Under the pieces are notes generated by a model, which had not been told where the DNA came from, did not search any database, and worked only from the letters and a program-made list of their open reading frames with translations. Made by a program: the position numbers and the translations under genes. From positions 1 through 64,000 of the forward strand of contig CAJUNE010000002.1 of the NCBI GenBank assembly GCA_910587745.1: a stretch of 64,000 nucleotides of DNA, given 5' to 3'. Shown in pieces: positions 54,379-63,357 of the stretch (positions are counted from its first letter, which is position 1; each line of letters starts with the position of its first letter). The DNA comes from an uncultured Bacilli bacterium. GTDB lineage: Bacteria; Bacillota_I; Bacilli_A; RF39; UBA660.

Positions 54379-57300
54379 TTATTTGTTTTTCTTTTTGAAT
54401 ACATATACTGATAATCCTATAAGTATTGTCATTATAGCTGTCATTAACCATATAATATAATTATTTTTTCTAGTTACTTTGTTAGAATTATGTATAGGAT
54501 TGCTTGTACTTAATTTTTTGTATGATACTACAAATTTGCCTAAGTTTTTAGCTGATATTTCAATGTTTTCTCCGTCTTTTACATAATCTACAGGTTTTAT
54601 TATATTATCTTCGGTTATTTCGTATACACCAATAAAGTCTTTATTATTATCTATTTTTATATTTATTTTGATTGGACTTGTAGCATTAACATCTATTCTT
54701 TCATATTTGTCATTTTCTAAATAGATATCATAATATTCACTTAAAGCACCAAAACTATATTTTAAGTTTTCATCTAATTCGAAACCATTAGCACTTAATT
54801 TACCGTCTTCTTTAATTGCATTTGATGGGATTTTTACATCAACTTTATCTGTTGTATAGTTTTTATATTCACTATCATCTGGTTTTTCTGTATCAGGTTT
54901 ATCACTTGGCTTGTTATTATTACCAGAGTTTCCTGGCTTATTAGGTTCATTTGGTTTATTTGGAATATTTGGTGTATCAGGGTTTTCAGGTTTATTTCCT
55001 TCATTCGGTTTATCAGTATTAGGTTTGTCGTCTGGTTTTTCTGGTTCACCAGGATTGTCTGGAACTTCAGGCTTATCTGGTTCTTCAGGTTTTTCAGGGA
55101 CATCTGGTTTTCCATCATCGATACCAATTGTATCTATTACTGCAGTAACCTTTCCCTCATTTCCTACTTTGTCATAGAATATTATTTCATATGTTCCATT
55201 TTCAGTAAATTCATAAACGCCATTACCTTCTTTAAATGTTATTTCTTCACTTGGATTTATTACTGTTACTGTTACTTTGTCTTTTGTCTTGTCGTATTTT
55301 AACTCAGCGGTAGGAGCAACTCTATCTATCCATGTGACAGTTGCTTCAATTTGTCCAACATTACCTCGACTATCTAAATATTGGAAGCCAAATGTACCAT
55401 TTTCGGTAAATGTATATTTATTACTAGCATCATTGTTTACTATTCTAAATCCATCTTCAAGGGTTAATGTTACTTCAACATTATCTCTGGTTGGATTAGT
55501 TGTTGAATATTTTAATTCATAATGTGGTACTCTTGCTATCCATGTTACTATCGCTTTTATCGAACCAGTATTACCTGCTCTATCAACAAATTCAAAAGTA
55601 AATTCACCATTATCATTAAATACATATTCATCACTACCACCATTATTGGTAATTGTTATTGGTTCGCTTGGTTTTAATTTGGCTGTAACTGCTTTATCTG
55701 TTAAATGAATTGTACTATATTCTACTTCAGCTGTAGGTGCAGTTTTATCTATCCAATTAACAGAAATAGTTTTCTTACCTATATTTCCTAAATCATCCAT
55801 AAACTCTAATTCAACTGTATCATTTTCTAAGAAAGTAATTGTTTTACTATTATCTACTGGATTAATTGCAATTTGGACGTCTTTAGATAATATTGTTACA
55901 TTTTTATCAAACTTCAGTGTTGCTACAACTTCCTCATTAGTAATAGCTGTTGTATTAAATGTTACATCTAATTTTGGTGCAGTTTTATCTATCCATGTTA
56001 CTTTTGCTGTTGTACTTCCTTTATTACCATTATCATCAACATATTCAAATGTAAACTCACCATTTTCGGTAAAGGTATGAGTCATTTTACCATCATTATT
56101 AGTTACTGTTATTGGTCTAATTGGATTTACTAATTCAGCGACAACATCTTTGTTAGTTGGATTTACAATGTTATAATTAACGTCTGCTCTTGGAGTATCA
56201 TTTACTAAAACGTTTTCATATAGTTTTATAACCGATACAGCTAAAGCGATAATCTCACTGTCATAAGCACTTTGGCATTCGAATTTTACATATAAAGCTT
56301 TTTTAGCTACTGGGAATTCTATATGTTTTAGATTATCATTATCTCCTAAATTATTCTTTGTGGCAGCTAGTTCCCAATTTTGATTATCCATACTAACATA
56401 AATTTTAACATTTCTAGCACGACCATATGGAACAAAAGTAATATACTTAGCATTTTTATCTGGAATATAATCTAGACCTGAGATATATCTTGGTTGGTCT
56501 AATTTTATTGTAACATATGCTGGCATTATTCCATGTTTAGATTGCCAAGAAGTATTTACATTACCGTCTAACATGTTTTCTACTCTTCCAGTTTGAGTGG
56601 CATTTACTTCATGAATAGTTAAATATTTAGATTGAATATACCATTTTTCATCATTAGTGTTGTTTTCTTTGAATGTGTAATATACAGGATCACTTGCTAT
56701 CTCTGTTCCTTTGGCAATTACTCTTACATAAACTCTTTTATTGCCACTAAATATTGGATTTGTATTGGCAAATGAATTCCATCCATCTGCTGGATTTAAC
56801 GTCCATTCCATTTCATCAGTTGCGCCAATCATTCTGTCTTCCTCATCATTAATGGAAATTAAACCAGTTGGGAATGACCTTTTAGTGATATCAATTGTAT
56901 ATATATTTGCATCAGTCATTGGTAAACCTGAAATATGAACTTTAATATCATTATTTACTGTTATACTTGCTACTTCCTCTGGAGTTAGCTCTACTGAGTG
57001 CTCATATACATCTTTCCAAGTATTGCCTCCATCTAAACTATAACTCCAATTAACTTGTGAGCTTTGCAATTGTTTTGATAATGTAATTTTATTAGCTGAG
57101 GCTCCACTAAATGAGAATGTTGCTATATCAGAATTTATCTCTCCTAATAAAGCTTGAGCTACAACTGGGACTTCTTTATATTGTAATGTATTTGCTCCAG
57201 TTGCTTTTGTAGCTTGTCGCAAAGTTTTATTTTGTAAAAGCATTAATTTACTTTTATACTCTGGTGATGTAATCTTAATTCCGATTCTACGAGTTAAATC

Positions 57301-59238
57301 ATACATAGGAAGTGGATTATATGTATAAACTTCACTTATTTCTTCTGCTAAACTAATTAACTCTTCCTCTGTTTTAGTTTCATCTTTTATATATAAATTT
57401 ACTAATCCTAACCAAGCATCCCAGTTTATTATTTCTTCTCTTAAAGCATCACGATAAATTCTTTCTAGTTTCTTAGCATCATCTTTATATACTCTTTCAA
57501 GCATCATTATTAATTCTGCTTTTTCATATTTATCATATTCATTTTGAGCTTCTTGTGATAAGAAGAAATATGAAGCTGATTTTATTGTACCTGTATTTGT
57601 TACAATTCCACTACTGAGATTTCCCCAGTCATTAGGCATTCTTGAATATCCTTGGGTATTAGCCCATGCAGTTTCTGCTACATTGTATGCTAATTGCCAA
57701 GCTCCTTTTCCCCCAACATTATAATAATATATATAAGCTGCATGAGCAGGTTGACCTACAACACTCGCAGGCACGCCCCACACACCATATAAATTGGCTG
57801 CTGTTTTTGAAAGTCCACCACAAACAGCTCCTTCTTCAAATACTATCCATAACTTTGGATTGCCTGATTTATATGTTATATTGTAATCTGATAAATTGTA
57901 TTTTTGGTCCCATTTAGCATAGTTATCTTGACTATAATATTGTGGTCTGTAATAACTATATCCAAAGGTATAAGTTATATATTTATATGGATTAAATCTT
58001 TCTGTTGTATTTGGATATCTTTTAGCTGAGTAGTCTCTTAGCCATTTGATTTCTTCATCATCAATATTGTTATGCATTAACCAACGCATTTCTTCAACAG
58101 TATAACTTTCAAACATTGAATTTGACATTAACTTATTGTTTAAATGCATATCTTTATATATTTCATATCGAGTTACAGCATTGGAACATTGGCTATTGTT
58201 AATCCATAAGCAAACACCCGAAGAATGAGTTAATGATAAAGATAACATCATTCTTAAATATAAATCTTTATATTTAGTACCATTGGCTGTTACCCCTTCA
58301 TTTTCTAAATCTTCTTTGTGTGCATGATATAAATTACTAAGTACTTGTAATGAATTGGCATATGTACCATTAGGGATTCCACCAACAGTCCACAATCTTA
58401 ATGCCTCTTCATTGTATATGAACCATTTTAATGTTTCCATATTTTTAGGATCTGCATCTACAAAAGTTCTTAATTGAAATTGTCCTACTCTATCAATAAA
58501 GTTTCTTTGTAATAACGTAAGTTTTAAATTATCTTGAATTGAGCCTGATGTATAATTAGCTTTTATTGCTTTATCAAATTCACTTACTGGTATAGTTATA
58601 TCATCACTATATCCTTCTTTTATTAATTTACTATCACCCCATACAGCATGGTCTGAAGCATTAGAACCATTATCGTGAGCATATAATCTTATGTAATTTA
58701 CTCCTCTAATATCTATCTTAGCATAAGAAGCATTGCTTACACCTTTTTTAGCATCAGGATTTTCTTCGGTTTGTAATGTCCATTCTTTACCATCTACAGA
58801 AGTATAAATATAAAATTTGACACCATTACCATTATTCCCTGCAGTAGTATTTAAACCATAATATGTCGTAAAATATGCATAATCTTTATATTCACTAATA
58901 TCATATTCTACAGTTGAGGTGGCATGAGCCCATATTCCTTTTTTAAACGTTGTGGAATAACCATTTAACTTTAATATTAATGGTGTATTTGATTGGGTTT
59001 TATCAAGAGATACTGTTCCCCAACCTACCTGTGCTTTATTATAAGTTATATCCGATAAGTATAAAACTTGTTCGGAGACATTGCCTCTATCAACTAATAC
59101 TGTCTCTGGTAGGGCATAACTCCTTGTAGGATGACTAAAATATATCAATATTCCTATCAAAAATATTACCCCACACATTACATAAAAAATTCTCGATTTT
59201 AGAATTTTACTAAAACTCAAAATCTTATTGATATCCAT
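54379..59238 (-). CDS. Large NPCBM/transglutaminase-like/Ig multidomain surface protein
   Basis: This 1,619-residue protein has an N-terminal anchor (about 12-32), an NPCBM-like carbohydrate-binding domain (about 45-200; WGTVSLDK, GIWAHATSTVEYD) and an alpha-helical region. A transglutaminase-like site follows (CGGLSK about 465 and PAHAAYIYYY about 490, Cys and His in order). Next come a discoidin-like domain (about 880-1020) and five Ig-like repeats with TAxVTWIDxxAP borders. A Pro/Glu/Asn-rich spacer (about 1385-1470) and a C-terminal transmembrane helix with KKKNK complete the chain. It is probably an adhesion or glycan-binding wall protein. ATG 59238 has GAGAGG upstream. Confidence 0.8.
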   Translation of the reverse strand: MDINKILSFSKILKSRIFYVMCGVIFLIGILIYFSHPTRSYALPETVLVDRGNVSEQVLYLSDITYNKAQVGWGTVSLDKTQSNTPLILKLNGYSTTFKKGIWAHATSTVEYDISEYKDYAYFTTYYGLNTTAGNNGNGVKFYIYTSVDGKEWTLQTEENPDAKKGVSNASYAKIDIRGVNYIRLYAHDNGSNASDHAVWGDSKLIKEGYSDDITIPVSEFDKAIKANYTSGSIQDNLKLTLLQRNFIDRVGQFQLRTFVDADPKNMETLKWFIYNEEALRLWTVGGIPNGTYANSLQVLSNLYHAHKEDLENEGVTANGTKYKDLYLRMMLSLSLTHSSGVCLWINNSQCSNAVTRYEIYKDMHLNNKLMSNSMFESYTVEEMRWLMHNNIDDEEIKWLRDYSAKRYPNTTERFNPYKYITYTFGYSYYRPQYYSQDNYAKWDQKYNLSDYNITYKSGNPKLWIVFEEGAVCGGLSKTAANLYGVWGVPASVVGQPAHAAYIYYYNVGGKGAWQLAYNVAETAWANTQGYSRMPNDWGNLSSGIVTNTGTIKSASYFFLSQEAQNEYDKYEKAELIMMLERVYKDDAKKLERIYRDALREEIINWDAWLGLVNLYIKDETKTEEELISLAEEISEVYTYNPLPMYDLTRRIGIKITSPEYKSKLMLLQNKTLRQATKATGANTLQYKEVPVVAQALLGEINSDIATFSFSGASANKITLSKQLQSSQVNWSYSLDGGNTWKDVYEHSVELTPEEVASITVNNDIKVHISGLPMTDANIYTIDITKRSFPTGLISINDEEDRMIGATDEMEWTLNPADGWNSFANTNPIFSGNKRVYVRVIAKGTEIASDPVYYTFKENNTNDEKWYIQSKYLTIHEVNATQTGRVENMLDGNVNTSWQSKHGIMPAYVTIKLDQPRYISGLDYIPDKNAKYITFVPYGRARNVKIYVSMDNQNWELAATKNNLGDNDNLKHIEFPVAKKALYVKFECQSAYDSEIIALAVSVIKLYENVLVNDTPRADVNYNIVNPTNKDVVAELVNPIRPITVTNNDGKMTHTFTENGEFTFEYVDDNGNKGSTTAKVTWIDKTAPKLDVTFNTTAITNEEVVATLKFDKNVTILSKDVQIAINPVDNSKTITFLENDTVELEFMDDLGNIGKKTISVNWIDKTAPTAEVEYSTIHLTDKAVTAKLKPSEPITITNNGGSDEYVFNDNGEFTFEFVDRAGNTGSIKAIVTWIARVPHYELKYSTTNPTRDNVEVTLTLEDGFRIVNNDASNKYTFTENGTFGFQYLDSRGNVGQIEATVTWIDRVAPTAELKYDKTKDKVTVTVINPSEEITFKEGNGVYEFTENGTYEIIFYDKVGNEGKVTAVIDTIGIDDGKPDVPEKPEEPDKPEVPDNPGEPEKPDDKPNTDKPNEGNKPENPDTPNIPNKPNEPNKPGNSGNNNKPSDKPDTEKPDDSEYKNYTTDKVDVKIPSNAIKEDGKLSANGFELDENLKYSFGALSEYYDIYLENDKYERIDVNATSPIKINIKIDNNKDFIGVYEITEDNIIKPVDYVKDGENIEISAKNLGKFVVSYKKLSTSNPIHNSNKVTRKNNYIIWLMTAIMTILIGLSVYVFKKKNK

Positions 59239-59434
59239 TACACTCTTCCTCTCACTAATATAGATTATCATTATCTATTATTTATATATATTTTATCATG
59301 GGTTTTTGGTATTGACAATATCTTTTAGAATGATTAAAAGTTTATAAATATTTTTTATTATTTTAATTTCTTAATTGTTAATTTTATTTTTTAGCTTCTT
59401 TTTTCGACTTTTTATGTATTTTTTTATTAATTAG

Positions 59435-59443
59435 TGCTATAAT
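59435..59443 (+). promoter_or_regulatory. Extended -10 promoter of the small basic ORF
   Basis: TGCTATAAT (TGn-TATAAT). The transcript would start near 59450, just before the ATG at 59451. Confidence 0.6.
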
Positions 59444-59450
59444 TAAGGGG

Positions 59451-59585
59451 ATGAGTGAGGTGGAGTTTTTGAAAACTATAAAAAAGAATTTACCAGATGG
59501 AGTAAAAAAACAATTTGGTAAAGTTAAAGGCGTTAAAGTAAGATTTATTAACAAAAATTTAGATAAAAAGAAAGCTAGCAAATAA
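59451..59585 (+). CDS. Small basic peptide, 38-44 residues
   Basis: This plus-strand ORF has its own promoter and terminator. From ATG 59451 it encodes 44 residues; TTG 59469, preceded by AGGTGG at 5-6 bases, would give 38 (MKTIKKNLPDGVKKQF...). About a third of the residues are Lys or Arg. No cysteines or membrane helix. Possible roles are a nucleic-acid-binding or antimicrobial peptide. It is not in the longer open frames and is convergent with the GH25-LysM gene. Confidence 0.55.
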   Translation: MSEVEFLKTIKKNLPDGVKKQFGKVKGVKVRFINKNLDKKKASK

Positions 59586-59604
59586 TTTAGATTGCTAGTT
59601 TTTT
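59575..59604 (+). terminator. Terminator after the small basic ORF
   Basis: CTAGCAA (59575-59581) and TTGCTAG (59592-59598) form a 7-bp stem followed by TTTTTT; outward A-T pairs extend the stem. The reverse side also has a pyrimidine-rich tail and may serve the GH25 gene. Confidence 0.75.
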
Positions 59605-59607
59605 AAT

Positions 59608-60804
59608 TTAATATAAATATGTTTCTGGGATGTATAATACTTCTCCTACTTTGATTTGATTCTTATCCTTTATTTTATTTATTAATACTAATTCAAATAC
59701 TGAAGTATGATAATCATTTGCTATTAATGATAAGGTATCACCTTTTTTTACAATATACTTTATTAAATGATTATTATTAGTAGGTTTTATTTCTAATCTT
59801 TCATTTGGATAAATTAAATTGGGATTTTTTATATCATTCCAACTAACTAAATTACTTATTGTTACATGAAAAATACCTGCTATTCTTGTTAATGTGTCAC
59901 CTATTTTTACAATATAATTGTCATTATTTCCACTTTTTATAACTTGTTTTTCTATGTCAGTATTTATTTTTATTACTTCATTTGGAAATATTAGATTTGG
60001 ATTTTTTATATTATTTTCTATTACTAAATCATTAATTGTTACATTGTATCGTTTGGCTATATGATATAGTGTATCACCAAATTTAACTCGATAATATATT
60101 GTTTTCTTTTTTTCTTCTGGTTTTAATTCTGGTTCTTTTATAGCACTACTATCTCCTAAATATATTTCATTTTTAAAAATATCTCTATCGACATAACCAT
60201 TGATACCAGGAATATCCCCTTTATCTGTGTATTGCCAACCAATATAATTCTTTGCCTCAGGTTCCCTAACTCCATATTCCGCTAACCATAAAGGGTATTC
60301 TTCAAATAATGATTCTTCAAAAGTATATTTGGCATTGTAAGCATCACTATATATTACTAATTCTTTTTCAGTTAGCCTTTTTAATTCTTCTAAAAATGCT
60401 TTTGCTATACTATTTATTTCTTCTTTTGTTAAACCTCTAAAAGTTTCAAAATCCATTGCTAATCGACAATCTGCTTCTTTTCCTTTGATAACTGTTGCAA
60501 AAAATCTGGCTTGTTCTTGCGCCTCTTCTATGTTTCTTGCAGTTACATAATGATAAAATCCTATTTTTAAATTGTTTTCTTTCGCTTTTTGGTAGTTTTC
60601 TTCAAATTTAGTATCAATGTATGAATGACTGGCACTACTTCTTATATATACTATTTCTATTCCATAATCTTTTACTTCTTGAAAGTTAATATTACCTTGG
60701 AATTCACTGACATCTATTCCTTCAATTGCTTTTGCTTTTTGTGTAAAGGTTAAAAATGCTAATAAAGATATAATTACTATACTAATTCTTTTAATAAAAA
60801 ACAC
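59608..60804 (-). CDS. Secreted GH25 lysozyme with three LysM domains
   Basis: This 398-residue protein has a signal peptide (about 1-25), a GH25 domain (about 28-210; GIDVSEFQGNI, AMDFETFRG, DRDIF strand) and three LysM repeats (about 235-280, 295-340, 350-395). Each repeat carries the (V/I)xxGDTLxxIA pattern. It binds and cuts peptidoglycan. It lacks the anchor and Ig domain of the GH25 at 31332. AGGAGGTG precedes the ATG. Confidence 0.95.
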   Translation of the reverse strand: MFFIKRISIVIISLLAFLTFTQKAKAIEGIDVSEFQGNINFQEVKDYGIEIVYIRSSASHSYIDTKFEENYQKAKENNLKIGFYHYVTARNIEEAQEQARFFATVIKGKEADCRLAMDFETFRGLTKEEINSIAKAFLEELKRLTEKELVIYSDAYNAKYTFEESLFEEYPLWLAEYGVREPEAKNYIGWQYTDKGDIPGINGYVDRDIFKNEIYLGDSSAIKEPELKPEEKKKTIYYRVKFGDTLYHIAKRYNVTINDLVIENNIKNPNLIFPNEVIKINTDIEKQVIKSGNNDNYIVKIGDTLTRIAGIFHVTISNLVSWNDIKNPNLIYPNERLEIKPTNNNHLIKYIVKKGDTLSLIANDYHTSVFELVLINKIKDKNQIKVGEVLYIPETYLY

Positions 60805-60852
60805 CTCCTAATATAATATATTAAGCGGTGCTTTTAATGACTTTGCTATTGA

Positions 60853-61608
60853 CTATTTTCTTAATCTTTCTAAGGTTAAAAACGAGTCTAATTCGTGATT
60901 AAATTCACTTTTTGTAACTTGTAATCCTAATCTTAATTTTTGTTCTAATGAATATAATTTTTTAATTTCTTCTAATGCTTTTCTAGAAAATTTAAAGTAT
61001 GAATCGATAAATGCTTCTTGTATATACTTTTCAGTAGGGGAACTTTTTAGATTTTTAGGATAACCTGAATGCAGTTCTTGTTTTATTCTTCTAAAATATT
61101 CTAATTCGTGATTGTTATGACTTATAACTCCTACTGACATCATTTGTAATAATGAATCTATTTCAGCCATTCGCTCTGTTGGACATATAAAATTATTTTT
61201 TAAATAATAAGCTTCATCTTTTAATGAAAGTATACAAGCTCTAATTATATTACATTCTAAATCTTCTCTATCACTATTTGCGATTGAATTTTGGTCTCCA
61301 TGACATACTTCATGTAATAAAGTTTGCATAATTTCTTCATTTTTTCTATAATAATTGTTTTCTCCAAATATTTTACTTAATACTTGGTAAATATAATCTA
61401 AATATACTTTTATTATTTTATCTTCATAGTGATATGTAGCTAAAGTACGGGGTTTTCCTTTAGGCAATATTATGATGTCTTTTATGTAAGGTGCAAGTCT
61501 TTTATTTCCTTGAATACTTGTACTTGCTATGTCTTCTAATGCTTTTTTATCTAATAATCTTTGATTACTAGAATATGTATCTAATATGGTTGCAAACTTT
61601 TGATACAT
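60853..61608 (-). CDS. HExxH (gluzincin-like) putative metalloprotease of unknown family
   Basis: This 251-residue protein contains HEVCHGDQNSIANSDRE (about 108-124), an HExxH metal site with a nearby Asp/Glu-rich stretch. There is no signal peptide or helix, so it is probably cytoplasmic. I do not assign a named family. Its start lies inside the T tract of a terminator-like hairpin (61614-61638) after the FemX gene, so expression could depend on read-through. Confidence 0.6.
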   Translation of the reverse strand: MYQKFATILDTYSSNQRLLDKKALEDIASTSIQGNKRLAPYIKDIIILPKGKPRTLATYHYEDKIIKVYLDYIYQVLSKIFGENNYYRKNEEIMQTLLHEVCHGDQNSIANSDREDLECNIIRACILSLKDEAYYLKNNFICPTERMAEIDSLLQMMSVGVISHNNHELEYFRRIKQELHSGYPKNLKSSPTEKYIQEAFIDSYFKFSRKALEEIKKLYSLEQKLRLGLQVTKSEFNHELDSFLTLERLRK

Positions 61609-61610
61609 AA

Positions 61611-61638
61611 AAAAACATCCCCTAACTTGTAGGATGTT
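61611..61638 (-). terminator. Terminator-like hairpin between FemX and the HExxH gene
   Basis: On minus, AACATCC and GGATGTT form a 7-bp stem followed by TTTTTTATG, where ATG is the next gene's start. It may stop FemX transcription or act as an attenuator for the downstream gene. Confidence 0.65.
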
Positions 61639-61645
61639 ATTATAC

Positions 61646-62725
61646 TTATTTTTCTTCTTTTTGTAAAGTTTTTTCTTTTTGTTCTTCCTTTTTTACTTTA
61701 TGAGTATGTTTTAAACCTCTTAGTGTTGTATATAATTTTTTACTAGTTTTAAATAAACGATATTTTAAAGGCTTAATCTCTAAATTAACTTCTCCTATAA
61801 GTTCAACTAGCTCAGTACCAAAGCCACTTTTAAATCTATATAATCCATCTGGTTTGCCATCTTTAAATGAGAATCCTTTAAAATCATATAGAATAGAATT
61901 ATTTTTCATTGCTATTTTTATCGCTTCCCATTGTAATAAATATGTTGACATTACATTACGATGGATATTACTACTTGCTCCATATAAATACCAAGTTTTA
62001 TTACCATATGTAAGTGGCATTATTCCAGCGATTGGTGTAGATTCATAATAGGCGATTAATATTGTTAAACCATCAAAATAATTAAATAATTCTTTATAAT
62101 ACTCAATTGGTCTTATTATAAATCCATCTCTATTTCCTGTGGTTTTTAATAATTCATAAAATTCTTCTATTCCATCTTTGCCTAATTCCTTTATTTCTAC
62201 ACCTTTTTTTATTGATAAACGAATGTTGTATCTGGTTTTAGAAGCAAAGCTTTCAAATATTTCTTCTTCAGTTCGATTCTTTAAATTTAGTCTTAAATTG
62301 TGTCTTGCTTGTATCTCATCTCTAAAACTTTTACTATTACTCTTTATTTTATATCCTAATTTTTTAGCGATGACTTTAAATTCTTTATCATCTACTCTGA
62401 TATCTGGTTCCATTAAAACTACAAATGCTTTTACTTTCTTAGCTAATTCTTTTAACTTAATTGTTAATTCTTCTAATAATTCTTCACTATGTATGTCTCC
62501 TATAGGTCCTCGTGGTACATACATTATATTTCCAAATATAGGCATTTTTCTAATTAATACGTTAATAGCTAATTTTATGTTTTTATCTTTTTTAATGATT
62601 ATTTGTTCATTAGTCCAATAGGTCTTAATTTTGTTCCAAGCTAAACTTTGTTCAAAATCACACATTTCATCGTTTTGGATAAATGTTTCATATTCTTCTT
62701 GGATGTCTATTTTCTTTTCTTTCAT
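61646..62725 (-). CDS. FemX-like peptidoglycan interpeptide-bridge aminoacyltransferase
   Basis: This 359-residue protein has a FemABX fold with two GNAT-like halves: VPRGPIGDI (about 70-78) in the first, RYNIRLSIKKGVEI (about 165-178), and ending motifs GNKTWYLYGASSN (about 240) and GLYRFKSGFG (about 300). Fem proteins add amino acids from aminoacyl-tRNA to the lipid II stem peptide. The neighbouring gatD/murT-like genes modify the same precursor. The amino acid added is unknown. Confidence 0.88.
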   Translation of the reverse strand: MKEKKIDIQEEYETFIQNDEMCDFEQSLAWNKIKTYWTNEQIIIKKDKNIKLAINVLIRKMPIFGNIMYVPRGPIGDIHSEELLEELTIKLKELAKKVKAFVVLMEPDIRVDDKEFKVIAKKLGYKIKSNSKSFRDEIQARHNLRLNLKNRTEEEIFESFASKTRYNIRLSIKKGVEIKELGKDGIEEFYELLKTTGNRDGFIIRPIEYYKELFNYFDGLTILIAYYESTPIAGIMPLTYGNKTWYLYGASSNIHRNVMSTYLLQWEAIKIAMKNNSILYDFKGFSFKDGKPDGLYRFKSGFGTELVELIGEVNLEIKPLKYRLFKTSKKLYTTLRGLKHTHKVKKEEQKEKTLQKEEK

Positions 62726-62754
62726 CTTAAACTTCCTTCTTTACTTCTTTTTAT

Positions 62755-63357
62755 CTATTCTTGTTCTTTTTTATTTTTTATTAATGTTTCTACTAAATAA
62801 TTAGTTAAATTATCATTTCTAGCTAGTATGGGACCAATTATCGAAGTTGCATAAAAGTTATTTTTCTTATAGCCTTCCATACAAGTTTCATTGTTACCAT
62901 AGCCTTTTTCTAAACTAAATAAGATATTTTTAGTGGTTTTTATTAAATATTCGGTATTTTGAAACCCATAAATCTTACCATTATATAATGATGTTGTTCC
63001 TTCAATATCGGATACTCTTCTTTTATCGTAATATTCAATTTCATATAATCTTAATAATTCTAATATAGCAATACTGTTACCAGTTGCTAGTAATACCTTA
63101 TCTTTATTAATATAATCCTTAATATCTTTTTTATACGGCTCTAACCTCTCTTTTATTTCTTCTAAAAATTCAGGCCTACCACTTCCTATATATACAAAAT
63201 CATAGGCTTTAATATCAAAGCTATCTTCTTTATTTATACAAGTTACTTCTACTTCAATTCCTTTTTGTTCTAATGCATATTTTAAAGCTTTTAAATTACC
63301 ATTTTCACCATATAATGTTAGTTCATATGGATATAAATGTCCGATCTTTATTTTCAT
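62755..63357 (-). CDS. GatD-like protein with missing glutaminase residues
   Basis: This 200-residue protein aligns with GatD, the glutaminase subunit of lipid II isoglutaminyl synthase: LYPYELTLYGENGNLK near the start, YIGSGRPEF where GatD has GGGxDREQ, and GPILARN near the end. The nucleophile region reads LLATGNSIAIL where GatD has TICGGYQFL, so the catalytic Cys is replaced by Gly. The catalytic His in GTYLHGPIL is also absent (ATSIIGPIL). Other cysteines are elsewhere. It overlaps murT by 4 bases (ATGA), so a complex is likely, but it cannot deliver ammonia from glutamine in the usual way. Confidence 0.85.
   Translation of the reverse strand: MKIKIGHLYPYELTLYGENGNLKALKYALEQKGIEVEVTCINKEDSFDIKAYDFVYIGSGRPEFLEEIKERLEPYKKDIKDYINKDKVLLATGNSIAILELLRLYEIEYYDKRRVSDIEGTTSLYNGKIYGFQNTEYLIKTTKNILFSLEKGYGNNETCMEGYKKNNFYATSIIGPILARNDNLTNYLVETLIKNKKEQE

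Noticed and set aside
54834..55127. 97-residue ORF inside the large surface-protein gene
   Set aside because: It is a shadow frame of the Pro/Glu-rich repeat spacer.
59384..59581. 65-residue minus-strand ORF
   Set aside because: It is antisense to the small basic plus-strand ORF, which has a promoter, ribosome-binding site and terminator; the minus ORF has none.
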